This document shows, one piece after another, positions 46,313 through 55,349 of a stretch of 64,000 bases of DNA. Under the pieces are notes generated by a model that searched no databases, was not told the origin of the DNA, and saw only the letters and a list, made by a program, of their open reading frames with translations. The stretch is taken from contig CAWBFX010000010.1 of assembly GCA_963788215.1 (NCBI GenBank), positions 248,001-312,000 on the forward strand. Direction: 5' to 3'. This stretch comes from AC-32 sp963788215 (GTDB lineage: Bacteria; Actinomycetota; Thermoleophilia; Gaiellales; Gaiellaceae). The position numbers and the translations under genes are program-made. Numbering within the stretch: the stretch's first letter is position 1; each line of letters opens with the position of its first letter.

Positions 46313-46765
46313 TCACGGAAACGGGTGCATCTCCGGGAAATCCGCGAGCGCCCGAGCGACGTCGAGCGTCGAGAGCACGCCGATCGGCCGCGCCGTGTGA
46401 GGCTCGGCCACGATCACGTGCGCGATGTCGTGGTCGGCCATCAGCTGTGCCGCGTGGGACAGCCTGTCGTTCGTCGTCACCGTCGGCACCGGCGCGGAAG
46501 CAAGCGCCCAGGACACTTCGTCGTCGAGATCTCCCGCACGCACCGCGCGGAGCAGTTCGGTGTCGGAGATGACGCCCCAGACGCCGCCGCCTGGAAGGTC
46601 ATCGGCTCCGTGGGCGGTCACGAGAATCGCGTGGACGCGGTACAGAGCCATCATTCGGGCGACCGCGCGGAGCGGCGTATCGGGCGAGCACGAGATCAAG
46701 CCGGCGTGCATCGCGTCGGCTACCCGAACGGTCTCGAGAGTTGGATATGCCTGCAGAGTGGTCAT
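46313..46765 (-). CDS. CBS-domain pair protein
   Basis: 150 residues consisting of two CBS motifs: VADAMHAGLISCSPDTPLRAVARMM .. VHAILVT .. GVISDTELLRAV and PVPTVTTNDRLSHAAQLMADHDIAHVIV .. IGVLSTLDVARAL. CBS pairs bind adenosine nucleotides and act as energy sensors. AAAGGAGGT lies 5 nt before ATG 46765. It is not fused to an effector and its partner is unknown. Confidence 0.9.
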   Translation of the reverse strand: MTTLQAYPTLETVRVADAMHAGLISCSPDTPLRAVARMMALYRVHAILVTAHGADDLPGGGVWGVISDTELLRAVRAGDLDDEVSWALASAPVPTVTTNDRLSHAAQLMADHDIAHVIVAEPHTARPIGVLSTLDVARALADFPEMHPFP

Positions 46766-46899
46766 TGCGACCTCCTTTCCTCTGCCGTCTCAAGGATCTC
46801 CCCGTCCGGACCTCGGGGCATCGGGGTCGGCCCTGACTCGGGCTCCGCGCTTTCCCACGACTGCGCCGCGAGGCGCCTCCGACAGCGGATCGCGCGTGA

Positions 46900-47811
46900 T
46901 CAGGACGCAGGCGAAACGTGAAGCCCGGTCTTCGTGCTGCTCTCTTCGCTCGGCCCGCTCGCCTTGAAGCCGGTGTACCCGAGTTGTCCGCGAGTGCCCA
47001 CGGCGATGAGTAGCGCGAGGACGCCCATGCCCATGAACGCCACCATCAGCGGCAAGGCCGTCTCGGGCGCGAAGTTCGTCGCGGCGTTCACGGAACCGTG
47101 CCCCAGCATGGCCAGCAGGATGCTTCCGCGTGCGTTGTTGACGAGCCAGGCCAAGACCACCGACAGCCCGACCGTGTAGAACGCCGTGAACGTCACGAAC
47201 ATTGCTGCGATGTTCAGGAACCCCGGACCCGCGTTGTCGTAGTCGTTCAGGAAGACGAAGAGGGGCAGATGCCAGAGGCCCCATAGCACTCCCAGAAAGA
47301 CGCTCGCCTTGAGCGGGTGCCAGCGCTCTTGCATACGTGGAAGCGCGAATCCTCGCCAGCCGGGCTCTTCCTGGCCGCCGCCGAGCAGCATGAGCACGAG
47401 CAGCATGCTCACGTAGGTTCCCGCGATCGCGAGCACGCCGCCGTCGACGTTCTGCTTGGCGTCGGGCATGAAGACATAGCCCGCCGCAACAACCACCGGC
47501 ATGACCACGAGCGCGAACACGTACCAACGCAGGTGGACGCGCCACAGCACGATGCGTCGTAGGAACGAGCGGAGGCCGAGCTTTCCCTCAACGGTGTGGG
47601 TCACCCAGACCGCAGCGATCGCTGGGCCGAAGGTCGCGGGAATCGACCACATGATCGTCTCGGCGCCGAGTAGCCCGAAGACCACGATCTCGTACGCCCA
47701 CGTCGTTGCGAACGCGATAACGAAGAAGGCGCCGAGCGGGTGCCTCTGCGTCGCTACCCGGAGGCGACCGCTGACGTACTGCCGGTCGGGAGCCACCGTA
47801 ACGGTGGACAT
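46900..47811 (-). CDS. CPBP-family intramembrane metalloprotease
   Basis: 303 residues with about eight helices. GGGQEEPGWRGFALPRMQ is motif 1 (EExxxR), LWGLWHLPLFVF motif 2 (His) and AMLGHGSVNAATN motif 3 (HxxxN), all as in CPBP/Abi proteases related to Rce1. In bacteria these process membrane peptides or give bacteriocin self-immunity. AAGGGAGG precedes ATG 47811. The region upstream (47812-48076) holds only the decayed tRNA fragment. Confidence 0.88.
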   Translation of the reverse strand: MSTVTVAPDRQYVSGRLRVATQRHPLGAFFVIAFATTWAYEIVVFGLLGAETIMWSIPATFGPAIAAVWVTHTVEGKLGLRSFLRRIVLWRVHLRWYVFALVVMPVVVAAGYVFMPDAKQNVDGGVLAIAGTYVSMLLVLMLLGGGQEEPGWRGFALPRMQERWHPLKASVFLGVLWGLWHLPLFVFLNDYDNAGPGFLNIAAMFVTFTAFYTVGLSVVLAWLVNNARGSILLAMLGHGSVNAATNFAPETALPLMVAFMGMGVLALLIAVGTRGQLGYTGFKASGPSEESSTKTGLHVSPAS

Positions 47812-47983
47812 CAGAGCCTCCCTTCTCTCGGAGTCGTTGGTGCTTGCCGTGACTCCCTTCTAACGCGGGCGGACGAGTGCGGCATCGGGGATTCCCGCTG
47901 GCGTCGTGCCAGTTTCTCCGTAGCTGATCAAGAGGCGTTCCCAGGCGCATGGTGGACGCGACTCGCTAAGGCCTGGAACGCGA

Positions 47984-48010
47984 AGCGGGAGCGACGGGGC
48001 TCGAGCCCGC
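47984..48010 (-). repeat. Decayed tRNA-Asp 3' fragment (acceptor and T-arm)
   Basis: 25 of 27 bases match the 3' end of tRNA-Asp at 62172-62198, same orientation. Both mismatches fall in the T-loop (TTCGAGT changed to CTCGAGC). Too short and altered to be a tRNA; most likely the oldest in a series of attachment-site remnants (see 51257 and 55068). Confidence 0.55.
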
Positions 48011-48076
48011 ATTTCCCGACCATCGAGGTGAGGATGCCCCGGTCACATCGTGCTGCTGAGTTCCTGCGGCGCGGCG

Positions 48077-48862
48077 CTAGAGGGCGTGCAGCGCGGCGAG
48101 TCGTGCGAGGGTCGCGCGAGCCTCTTCGGGCGCACGCACAGCCGGTAGAGGTTGTTCCTCGAATGACATGTCGGGGCGAAACGAGTCTTGCCCGACGATC
48201 CGTCCGCCATTCACCACGAGCACGGATCCTTCACGCACTTCGCGCTTGCGGAGCTTGACGGACGAATACTCCTCGACCAAGTCCAGCGCGGCGCGCGTCG
48301 ATGCGAAGAAGAGCTCCTGCGTCGCGGTGCCGATCCACAGCGGCCGACCCATTCCGCGTGCAAGCAGCAGCTCCTCCCGGCCTTCGTCGAGCCAGGCCGT
48401 CGCCATCGAACCGACCAATCCTTCGAGCGCGTCGGCGGTGCATCCCCGAAACCGCTCGGCGAGTGCGAAGATCAGCTCGGAGTCGACGGTCATGCTGGGC
48501 TCGGCACGCGCGATGCGATGGGCAACGAAGAGCTCGTCGTCATTCGCGATCGTGCCGTTGTGGATCCCGACGACCGCGCCGTGGCGGATCGGATGGTTAT
48601 TGGCCAGGACGCGCGGATGACCCTTTGTGCAGTCCCGGACGTGTACGAGGAGCTGTGTGGCGGTCTGGGGCACTTTGATGCGCTCGAGGAGCTCGCTCGC
48701 GCCCGTGCGCTGCTTGTGCACCACGACCTTCGAGTCCCCGCGGTAGGCGAAGCCCGCTGAGTCCGCCCCGCGCTCGGCGATGCCTGCGAGCAGTGCGCGG
48801 GCGGCCACCGTCCGATCGGCGCTGCTCTCGACCGAGAAGCTGTATCCGGCGATCCCGCACAC
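48077..48862 (-). CDS. Class II glutamine amidotransferase (Ntn-type)
   Basis: 261 residues. Starting at GTG 48862 puts the catalytic Cys at position 2 (M-CGIAGYSF), as needed for N-terminal nucleophile amidotransferases. ADSAGFAYRG, VHVRDCTKGHPRVLANNHPI and GIHNGTIAND match the glutaminase domain of glucosamine-6-phosphate synthase (GlmS). The sugar-isomerase half is absent, so it is a stand-alone glutaminase domain of the YafJ or GlxB sort. The ammonia acceptor is unknown. Located just inside the tRNA-fragment-bounded region. Confidence 0.85.
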   Translation of the reverse strand: MCGIAGYSFSVESSADRTVAARALLAGIAERGADSAGFAYRGDSKVVVHKQRTGASELLERIKVPQTATQLLVHVRDCTKGHPRVLANNHPIRHGAVVGIHNGTIANDDELFVAHRIARAEPSMTVDSELIFALAERFRGCTADALEGLVGSMATAWLDEGREELLLARGMGRPLWIGTATQELFFASTRAALDLVEEYSSVKLRKREVREGSVLVVNGGRIVGQDSFRPDMSFEEQPLPAVRAPEEARATLARLAALHAL

Positions 48863-49076
48863 GAGCGACCTACCGAGGAGAGCCCGAAATGCTGAGTCGG
48901 TTCTGTTCGGTCGGGCGGCGGGACGTGCCCCGTCCCGGCCGGGAAAAGGGAGCGGCCAAGGAGACAATTTCCCCGGAAGGGAGTAGCACTGGATTCACCC
49001 TCGCGGCAAACGAGGCGTCACCATTGCGGAAGGTGGTGTTTGTCATCGCTCTCATCAGATGCCCCTCGCGCGTGAA

Positions 49077-49101
49077 AGGGGCCCGCGGTTTGCGGGCCCC
49101 T
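49077..49101 (-). terminator. Terminator hairpin of the gene at 49121
   Basis: AGGGGCCCGC / GCGGGCCCCT form a perfect 10-bp stem with a 5-nt loop; on the minus strand it is followed by TTCACGCG. Lies 20 bp past the stop. Confidence 0.75.
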
Positions 49102-49120
49102 CCTGCGTCGAGTCGGGGCT

Positions 49121-49432
49121 TTACGCCCGGACGAAACCGTTCTTGTGGGCGATGACCTCTCCGTCCGTGATCATGGGCGGGTTGGGAAGTGCCATCTCGA
49201 GCTTCTCGTCGCGCACCCAGTCGGCTGCGACGCGAGTCGAGTCGCCGGCCTGCGTCGAGGTGTCGAAGAAGCCGACCGAGCTCATGACGCCGTTGCCGGT
49301 TTCGATGAGGTAGTAGCCCTGGAAGCCCGGCAGCTTGCTCAGGCTGGGAAGGAGGGTCTCGTCGACCTTCTTGATCAGCTCGGCGGTGCGACCCTGGTCG
49401 ACACCCTCGTAGCGTCTGACGGTGGCATGCAT
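49121..49432 (-). CDS. Small ferredoxin-fold (ABM/GYD-like) protein
   Basis: 103 residues: MHATVRRYEGVDQGRTAEL, LPSLSKLPGFQGYYLIETGNG, SSVGFFDTSTQAGDSTRVAADWVRD. The strand-helix-strand pattern and PGFxGYY motif are typical of antibiotic-biosynthesis-monooxygenase-like dimeric alpha/beta barrels, many without known substrate. ATG 49432 was chosen because AGGAG lies 5 nt upstream. Confidence 0.7.
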   Translation of the reverse strand: MHATVRRYEGVDQGRTAELIKKVDETLLPSLSKLPGFQGYYLIETGNGVMSSVGFFDTSTQAGDSTRVAADWVRDEKLEMALPNPPMITDGEVIAHKNGFVRA

Positions 49433-49578
49433 GATGCTCCTAACTGTCACGGTTCAGGCGGAGAACCGGCTCTTTAGTCCTCCTGGTGCACTCAGGCCCG
49501 ATGTGACAGTCGAAGAGGGAATCTCGGAGCCTCGACGCCTTCCGTTGAACCTTGCGCACCGCTGAGTGTAGCAGCTTC

Positions 49579-49607
49579 TTGACAACGTCGACCTACAAGG
49601 CTACGTT
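49579..49607 (+). promoter_or_regulatory. Near-consensus sigma-70 promoter
   Basis: TTGACA (49579-49584), 17-bp spacer, TACGTT (49602-49607). The predicted transcript start near 49614 is about 26 bp before ATG 49640 and its AAGGGAG site. It is unusually consensus-like for this window. Confidence 0.75.
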
Positions 49608-49639
49608 TTGCGACGTTATCAAAGTAAGGGAGACCTGTG

Positions 49640-50290
49640 ATGTGCCCGTTTTCAGTCACTCTGCAGCGCGTTCCGGATCAGGAGCTCGGCCCACTTCTGA
49701 TTCAGCTAGCACACGCAGGCTTCCGCGATCCGATCATCGAGCCCGTCGGCGCCGACGGCACCCGTGGAAGGAGGGCCGCTGCAGCCGTCGCGCGGACGGC
49801 CGATCTCCCAGAGGATTGGCGGCTCGTGCAGGAGCGGGACGAGCAGTCGTACCAGTGGCCGGGTCAGCGCGAGCATTACTCGCGCTACCGCGTCTTCATT
49901 GGCACGACGCGTGCTGAAGGCGCCGTCCACATCGGACTTGGCGAGACGACTCGCAGAAAGAAATGGGGTCGCGACCGAAAGTACGTCGTCGCATTCCTGA
50001 GCAGTGGATCTCCGCACCAGCCGCTGGCCGAGTTCGTTGCGGCCGATGACTACAAGGAAACAAGCGAGCTGGTCGCAGTCATCCGAGGGAGCGACGGGGG
50101 CCGGCGTATGTACGGCGCCGGCGACGTGCTTCCCGGTGTCTACGAGGAACGCTTCCGAACCCAGATGTACAGCGAGAGGGTCGTTTATCCCGGCGTCTGG
50201 AACAAGGTCGTCGTGGTCGCGCGCGAGGACGACGACGAGACGATTCTCAACCACGCGCTGATCCAGGGCCGGCGGCGCTACCGGAGGTGA
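49640..50290 (+). CDS. Protein of unknown function in the accessory region
   Basis: 216 residues, soluble, no signal peptide. I recognise no family. It has a long central beta-rich part (YRVFIGTTRAEGAVHIGLGE, RKYVVAFLSSG) and a basic C-terminus (IQGRRRYRR). ATG 49640 follows AAGGGAG by 7 nt and the near-consensus promoter at 49579; an 18-nt hairpin (50296) follows, so it is a well-bounded single-gene unit. Confidence 0.6.
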   Translation: MCPFSVTLQRVPDQELGPLLIQLAHAGFRDPIIEPVGADGTRGRRAAAAVARTADLPEDWRLVQERDEQSYQWPGQREHYSRYRVFIGTTRAEGAVHIGLGETTRRKKWGRDRKYVVAFLSSGSPHQPLAEFVAADDYKETSELVAVIRGSDGGRRMYGAGDVLPGVYEERFRTQMYSERVVYPGVWNKVVVVAREDDDETILNHALIQGRRRYRR

Positions 50291-50295
50291 GGGTG

Positions 50296-50313
50296 GGAGG
50301 CGACCTCGCCTCC
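50296..50313 (+). terminator. Short hairpin after the unknown gene
   Basis: GGAGGCG / CGCCTCC, 7-bp stem and 4-nt loop, 5 bp after the stop of the gene at 49640. Confidence 0.5.
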
Positions 50314-50491
50314 GCGCCGCTCCCGAGGCTCTTGTAACTCTCAGCACAAATTTGAGGTATGCTGGCCGAGCGCATAGACCTAGCGCGGAAGCCGTCGAGG
50401 CTCCGAACCTTCCTCTCCGACTGCCACACCGGGCCTGAGTGCCAAGAGCACCCGTCCGGGTGTTTCTGCCCTAAATCGAGAGGAGCAAGAG

Positions 50492-50656
50492 ATGAGTCAG
50501 GCCACAGACCCCCGCGAGGACCCTGGCGTCGCCGAAGGCCGCACCCAACGCGAACTGACGAGCAGAGTCGGCGTCACGCTGACTCCGCAGGACAAGCCGA
50601 GCAACGGCAAATGGAGCACGTGGAGGCGACGACTCGGAATGGGCGGCAAAAGCTGA
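50492..50656 (+). CDS. Small basic protein, 54 residues
   Basis: ATG 50492 is preceded by AGAGGAG at good spacing. The peptide is hydrophilic (MSQATDPREDPGVAEGRTQ .. TLTPQDKPSNGKWSTWRRR) with a C-terminal Trp/Arg cluster. A TATGCT box at 50358-50363 could start the transcript, leaving a leader of about 120 nt. No family recognised; the ribosome-binding site is the main support. Confidence 0.5.
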   Translation: MSQATDPREDPGVAEGRTQRELTSRVGVTLTPQDKPSNGKWSTWRRRLGMGGKS

Positions 50657-50670
50657 GGCGTGAGCGGGAG

Positions 50671-50874
50671 CTACTCCGCGCGGCGCATCGCCCGGTATAC
50701 CGCGTCCCAATGCGCCGAGACCTCCTCTAGGGCCCGGGCTGTCGTTTCGGCGGCCCCCTCCAGGCGCTCGATAACTGCTTCGACGTCCTTGAGCCGCGTC
50801 TCGAGCGCACCGACCTTGCCGGCCATGTTGCTTAGTTCCTGGGCAAGAACCTCGCTCTCGCTACTCGCGGCCAT
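50671..50874 (-). CDS. Small coiled-coil protein, 67 residues
   Basis: Heptad-rich throughout: LAQELSNMAGKVGALETRLKD then VEAVIERLEGAAETTARALEE, with leucines and valines at a/d positions, so it should form a coiled coil. No signal peptide and no named family. It is convergent with the 54-residue ORF and followed upstream by another small minus-strand gene. Confidence 0.5.
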   Translation of the reverse strand: MAASSESEVLAQELSNMAGKVGALETRLKDVEAVIERLEGAAETTARALEEVSAHWDAVYRAMRRAE

Positions 50875-50930
50875 CGTCGGGCGTCGAGTCTAGAGGACGC
50901 TGCGGGATGCGGTGCCGCGCGAGAAAGGTC

Positions 50931-51134
50931 TCAGGCCTTCTGCATGTTTTCGATGCGAACGGCGAGTAGGTGAAACGAACGCTGCGCCGCGTTTACCAGG
51001 CCCATGAGTAGCTCGTTCATCTCGTCGACCGGCGGTGCAAGCCCGGAGCCACTCGCAGCCTGGGCCTTCGCGTACGCCGGCAGGGACTTCACCTCGCGTC
51101 TAAAAACCTCGTCGACTTCGTCCCCGAGTCCCAT
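50931..51134 (-). CDS. Small helical protein, 67 residues
   Basis: MGLGDEVDEVFRREVKSLPA .. VDEMNELLMGLVNAAQRSFHLLAVRIENMQKA, predicted helical and amphipathic. Two in-frame ATGs exist (51140 and 51134); AAAGGAG touches the first but is 6 nt from the second, so 51134 is the real start. No family recognised. It ends the segment bounded on the right by the tRNA-Asp fragment. Confidence 0.55.
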   Translation of the reverse strand: MGLGDEVDEVFRREVKSLPAYAKAQAASGSGLAPPVDEMNELLMGLVNAAQRSFHLLAVRIENMQKA

Positions 51135-51256
51135 TGCCATCTCCTTTGTTCGGTTGCGGCAACACTAGAACAGGCGTCGAGCCGACTGGAGAGTCCGGAA
51201 GAGCGAACGGCCGGACGGTGTTTCCGGAGCTGGCCGGGTCTGCAGAGGAAAACCTC

Positions 51257-51304
51257 AGCGGGAGCGACGGGACTCGAACCCGCGACCTCCGGCGTGACAG
51301 GCCG
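51257..51304 (-). repeat. tRNA-Asp 3' fragment, probable attachment-site remnant
   Basis: 48 bp identical to 62172-62219 of the intact tRNA-Asp gene: part of the anticodon stem, anticodon GTC, variable loop, T-arm and acceptor 3' strand, in the same orientation. The 5' half of the tRNA is absent, so it cannot be functional. Such a duplicate is expected at the far end of an element integrated into the tRNA gene. Confidence 0.85.
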
Positions 51305-51500
51305 CTTCGGGTCCGGCGACGTACGACCTCGAGCCGCCTCCGTCCACTTCATTTGCAGGGCCCTTTCGTGCTTCGACTCAGGCCGTTCCGCATGGCTGCG
51401 TAGGTTCTCTCACCAGCGTTTGGGCCATGAGTGGGCCACGCGACTCGGCTCGGCCACGACTTCCACGAGGGCTTCATGAAGTCGGAATTACCGCGCGGAA

Positions 51501-54500
51501 ATGGTGACTTCGGCTTCGTGGGAGAATCCGCACGTGGAGGCCTGCTCGAGCTGCGGAGCATCGCTTCCTTCCGCTGCACGGTTCTGTCCGAGCTGTGGCG
51601 CCAGCCTCACGGACGAGACGCCGAGTGAGGAGCGCAAGGTCGCGACCGTCCTTTTCGCCGATCTCGTCGGCTCGACCGAGCTGGCCGGTCAGCAGGACGC
51701 CGAGCGCACACGAGCCCGTCTTAACCGCTTCTACGACGCGATGGCCGCCGAGATCGCCGAGGCGGGAGGGACGATCGAGAAGTTCATCGGCGACGCGGTC
51801 GTGGCGGCCTTCGGCGCGCCGGCAGCGCAGGAGGACCACGCCGACCGGGCGCTGCACGCGGCTCTGTCCATGCGGCGCACGTTGGAGGAGCTCTTCGGCG
51901 ACTCGCTCAAGCTGCGGATCGGCGTGAACACCGGCGACGTGGTGGTGGGCGAGCCACGCGTTGGTAGTTCGTTCGTGACCGGCGACGCGGTCAACGTCGC
52001 TGCGCGGCTGGAACAGGCGGCGGGACCCGGACAGATTCTGGTCGGCGCCCGGACGGCCGGAGCCGTCCGCAGCCCGTTCGAGTTCGGCGATCAGGTTCTG
52101 ATCGAGGCCAAGGGGAAGCCCGACGGCGTTCCCGGCCGTCTTCTGGTGCGAGCACTCGCCGCGCCGGGGACGAAGGCGGACGGCGCTCCGGTGACGTTCG
52201 TCGGCCGCGAGGCCGAGCTCGGGGCGCTCGAGTCGGCTTACCGCGGGGTCGTGGCCAAGGGCGCGCCGCGCTTTCTCACGGTCGTCGGCGAGGCCGGCAT
52301 CGGAAAGACGACGCTACTTCAGGAGCTTTGGCCGCGGCTCGCGCCTGCCCCGGGGCGCCGCACCGCGCGCTGCCGCGCTTTCGGCCGGGCAAGTGCGTAT
52401 TCCCCGCTCGGGGAGGTCGTCCGTGAGCACCCTGACGCGCTCGAGCGCTGGCCGATCCTCGAAGTCACTCTCGGCCGTCCCGCACCGGCCGATCTCCATC
52501 CCCTCGCCGTCGTCGAGAGGCTGCGCGCCGCCTGGGCGGAGATGCTGGACCAGCTCGTCTCCGACCGGCCGGCCGTCGTGCTGGTCGAGGATCTGCACTG
52601 GGCCGAGCCCGAGCTCCTCGAGCTGCTTTCGCATGGCGCGGCGGCCGTCCGCGGCCCCCTCCTGCTGCTGGGGACCGCCCGCGAGCCGCTCGAGAAGGTC
52701 GAGGCCATCGAGCTGCGGCCGCTCGCGTCCGAGGACGCGAGCCGCTTGATCGACCGGCTCTCTCGCGAGCGACTGGGGCCGGACGTGAGCGCCTTCGTGG
52801 TCGGGCGCGCCGAGGGGAATCCGTTCTTCGTCGAGGAGCTGCTGCGCATGCTGGCCGACCGTGGGGTGAGGGACGAGCTACCGCCTGACCTCGTCGTCCC
52901 GGACACGGTGAATGCCCTTCTTGCGGCCCGTATCGACTCGCTCGCCTCGGCGGAGAAATCGGCGCTCCAGGCCGCCGCCGTGATCGGCCGGACGTTCGGG
53001 GTCGAACCGGTGCGCGCGCTCGTCGGGGGCGAGCCGCCGCTCCGGGCGCTCGCGACACGTTCCTTCACGCGCGAGGACGGCGATCGCCACGCGTTCGTCC
53101 ATGCGCTGACCCGCGAGGTCGCGTACGGCAGCCTCACAACGCCGGTCAGGGCCCGGCTCCACGCCGGCTACGCCGACTGGCTCGAGAGCGCGGGCGCGGG
53201 GCGCGACGAAGATGCGGCCGAGCTCGCGTTCCACTACGCCGAGGCAGTCCGGCCCGAGGAGGCTGATCTCGCGTGGCCCGACGAGCCGCACGAGTACGAG
53301 CGCCTCCGTGCCAAAGCCGTCGGCCGGCTGCGTCAGGCTGCACGGCTCGCTGCCGGCAGATACGAGATGAGAGAGGCGGTCGCGCTGCTCGAGCGTGCGG
53401 TCGAGCTCGAGCCGGACCGGGAGACGCGCCGCCGGCTCTGGGAAGAGATCGCCCACGCGAACGCGCTTTATTACGACGGCAAGGCCTTCGCGGCCGCAAT
53501 GGAGGAGGCGATCGCGCTCGCCGGCGGAGATCGAAAACTCGCCGATCTCTACGCGGAGCTCGCGCTCCAGACCATAGCCCGGGCCGGGATGTGGGGCACG
53601 GCGCCACCAGCCGACCTCGTGCAAGGCTGGATCGAGCGCGCGCTCGAGCTGGCAGCCCCCGACACCGCCGCGCGGGCGAAGGCGCTGATCGCCCGCTGCT
53701 ACGCCGACTACGACAAGTCCGCAGACGATGCCGCGGAGGCGAGCACGATTGCCGACCGCCTCGGCGATCCGGCCCTACGCTCGCGCGGCTACGACGTGCG
53801 CCACCTCGTCGCGTTTGTCCACGGCGACTACCGCGACGCGCTCGAGTGGTGCCACCGCTGCGAGTCGTTCGTCCACGAGCTGGACGAGGCGGATGCCGCT
53901 ACGAGTGTCTACGCATTCGCGATCAATCCCGCCGTTGCGTGCGGTGAGCTCGACGAGGCACGACGGTACGCGGCGCTCCACGATGACGCGACTCGTCGGC
54001 TTTCTCCTCATCACCGCCTACACGGCGTCGCGTTTCTCCTCCTGCTCGAGGAGCTGCTCGCGAACTGGAAGCAGGCGCTCGAGCTCCAGGAGGCTCATCG
54101 AAACGCGCGTCGAAGAGAGCTCGGCGACGCCGTGTGTGCTGAGCGCGCGTTCGCTCTACGTGTGCGCGCTGGCCAACGCCCATCTGGGGAACGACGGAGA
54201 GGCTGAGCGGCTCGAGAGGCGGGCCGCGCCGCACGCGATGACCGGGTACGGGACGGTGCTCGACACGCCGCGCCTGCTGCTCGCACTCCACCGCGGCGAT
54301 CTCACGGCGGTCGAGTCGCTGCTCGGGGAGCCGGCCGTCCGGGCTTCGAACTGGTTCTACCTCAGCTCGATGGCCGCACACCTTGATGGGCTGGCCGCGC
54401 TCGGCGAGCGCGAATGGGTCGAGCGCGAAGCCGCTCTCGTGCTCCGGCCGGGGACGTATCTGGAGCCGTTCGCGCTCCGCGCGCTCGGGCTCGTCCGCCA

Positions 54501-54588
54501 GGATGCGGACCTCATCGGGCAGGCAGTCGAGCGCTTCGACGCCTTCGGGCTCGCCTGGCACGCCTCGCAGACGCGCGCGCTCGCCTAG
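51501..54588 (+). CDS. Class III nucleotidyl cyclase fused to a STAND-like ATPase and TPR-like region (one frameshift)
   Basis: The N-terminus has a zinc ribbon (CSSCGASLP .. FCPSCGASL), then a cyclase domain (VATVLFADLVGSTELA with the metal Asp, FIGDAVVAAFG, LRIGVNTGDVVVG). A P-loop ATPase follows (VTFVGREAELGAL, VVGEAGIGKTTLL, VVLVEDLHWAEPELLELL), then helical repeats. The frame is open to 54206 (901 residues); skipping one base near 54100 joins it to a matching frame ending at 54588. This architecture is common in actinobacteria and mycobacteria as a signal-integrating regulator; whether it makes cAMP is uncertain. Confidence 0.82.
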
Positions 54589-55001
54589 TCCTGCCAGTAA
54601 TCCGGCAGGAACTCGACGTCGTCGGGGCCGGCCTGCGGTGCGCCTATCGAGACGAAGACGGCGTCCTCGTCTCCCGCCGCGCGGAACGACCTTGCCGTCT
54701 CGGGCGGCACTCTCACCGCAGTCCAGGGCTCGAGGTCGATCACCTCGTCGTCGAACCTCACCTGGGCTCGTCCTGAGATTAGGAAGTACACCTCTTCCTG
54801 CAGCTTGTGCCGGTGCCCCCGTCGGTGAGGATGCCCCGCGGGGGCCCGCCAGCGGCCGCCGAACCGCTCGTAGGTGACGGCGAAATTCTCGAGACCGAGC
54901 GGCTCACGCATGAAGCGGATCTCGAAGTGGTCGGGGTCCATGCCAACCTCGGCCGCCATGTCGGGCACATCCTTCACGGGGACGATGGTGTAGTCGGCCA
55001 T
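54585..55001 (-). CDS. Cupin-domain protein
   Basis: 138 residues with one cupin barrel: GHPHRRGHRHKLQEEVYFLISGRAQV (metal-ligand His/Glu cluster) and EPWTAVRVPPETARSFRAAGDEDAVFVSIG (second motif). Cupins of this size are sugar isomerases, dioxygenases or ligand sensors. AGGAAGGTGA precedes ATG 55001. The 3' end overlaps the cyclase gene's stop in a tail-to-tail arrangement. Confidence 0.85.
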   Translation of the reverse strand: MADYTIVPVKDVPDMAAEVGMDPDHFEIRFMREPLGLENFAVTYERFGGRWRAPAGHPHRRGHRHKLQEEVYFLISGRAQVRFDDEVIDLEPWTAVRVPPETARSFRAAGDEDAVFVSIGAPQAGPDDVEFLPDYWQD

Positions 55002-55067
55002 GGTTCACCTTCCTACCGTCTGGTCGGAGTGAGCCGACCCTACACCCTCATGCCCCGCGTGTTCGAA

Positions 55068-55114
55068 CGGGAGCGACGGGACTCGAACCCGCGACCTCCG
55101 GCGTGACAGGCCGG
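55068..55114 (-). repeat. tRNA-Asp 3' fragment, probable attachment-site remnant
   Basis: 47 bp identical to positions 62174-62220 of the tRNA-Asp gene, same orientation, lacking the D-arm half. It begins at the discriminator base and ends in the anticodon stem, nearly the same span as the copy at 51257. Confidence 0.85.
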
Positions 55115-55349
55115 TCTTGACAGTTCCGGAGTAGTCGGACATAAGCGGGGATTACCGTCGAGAGCAGGGCCTCTCGGCGTCATCTTGCGGGAATTGCCGC
55201 CTCGGGCGGGGAGTTCCGGCAACCTCCTGCGGGATGTGTGCGGGATGCTTCGTTGTCGGAGCTGCAAACGGCAGGTCTTGCTGGATCTCGCACTACCTGC
55301 GATCAGGATCGCGGCACCGCCGGCGAGACCGCCTCGAGCATCATCAAGG

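Noticed and set aside
51257..55114. Additional tRNA-Asp genes at 51257 and 55068
   Set aside because: Only the 3' part is present: the D-arm and the 5' acceptor strand are missing, so neither can fold as a tRNA.
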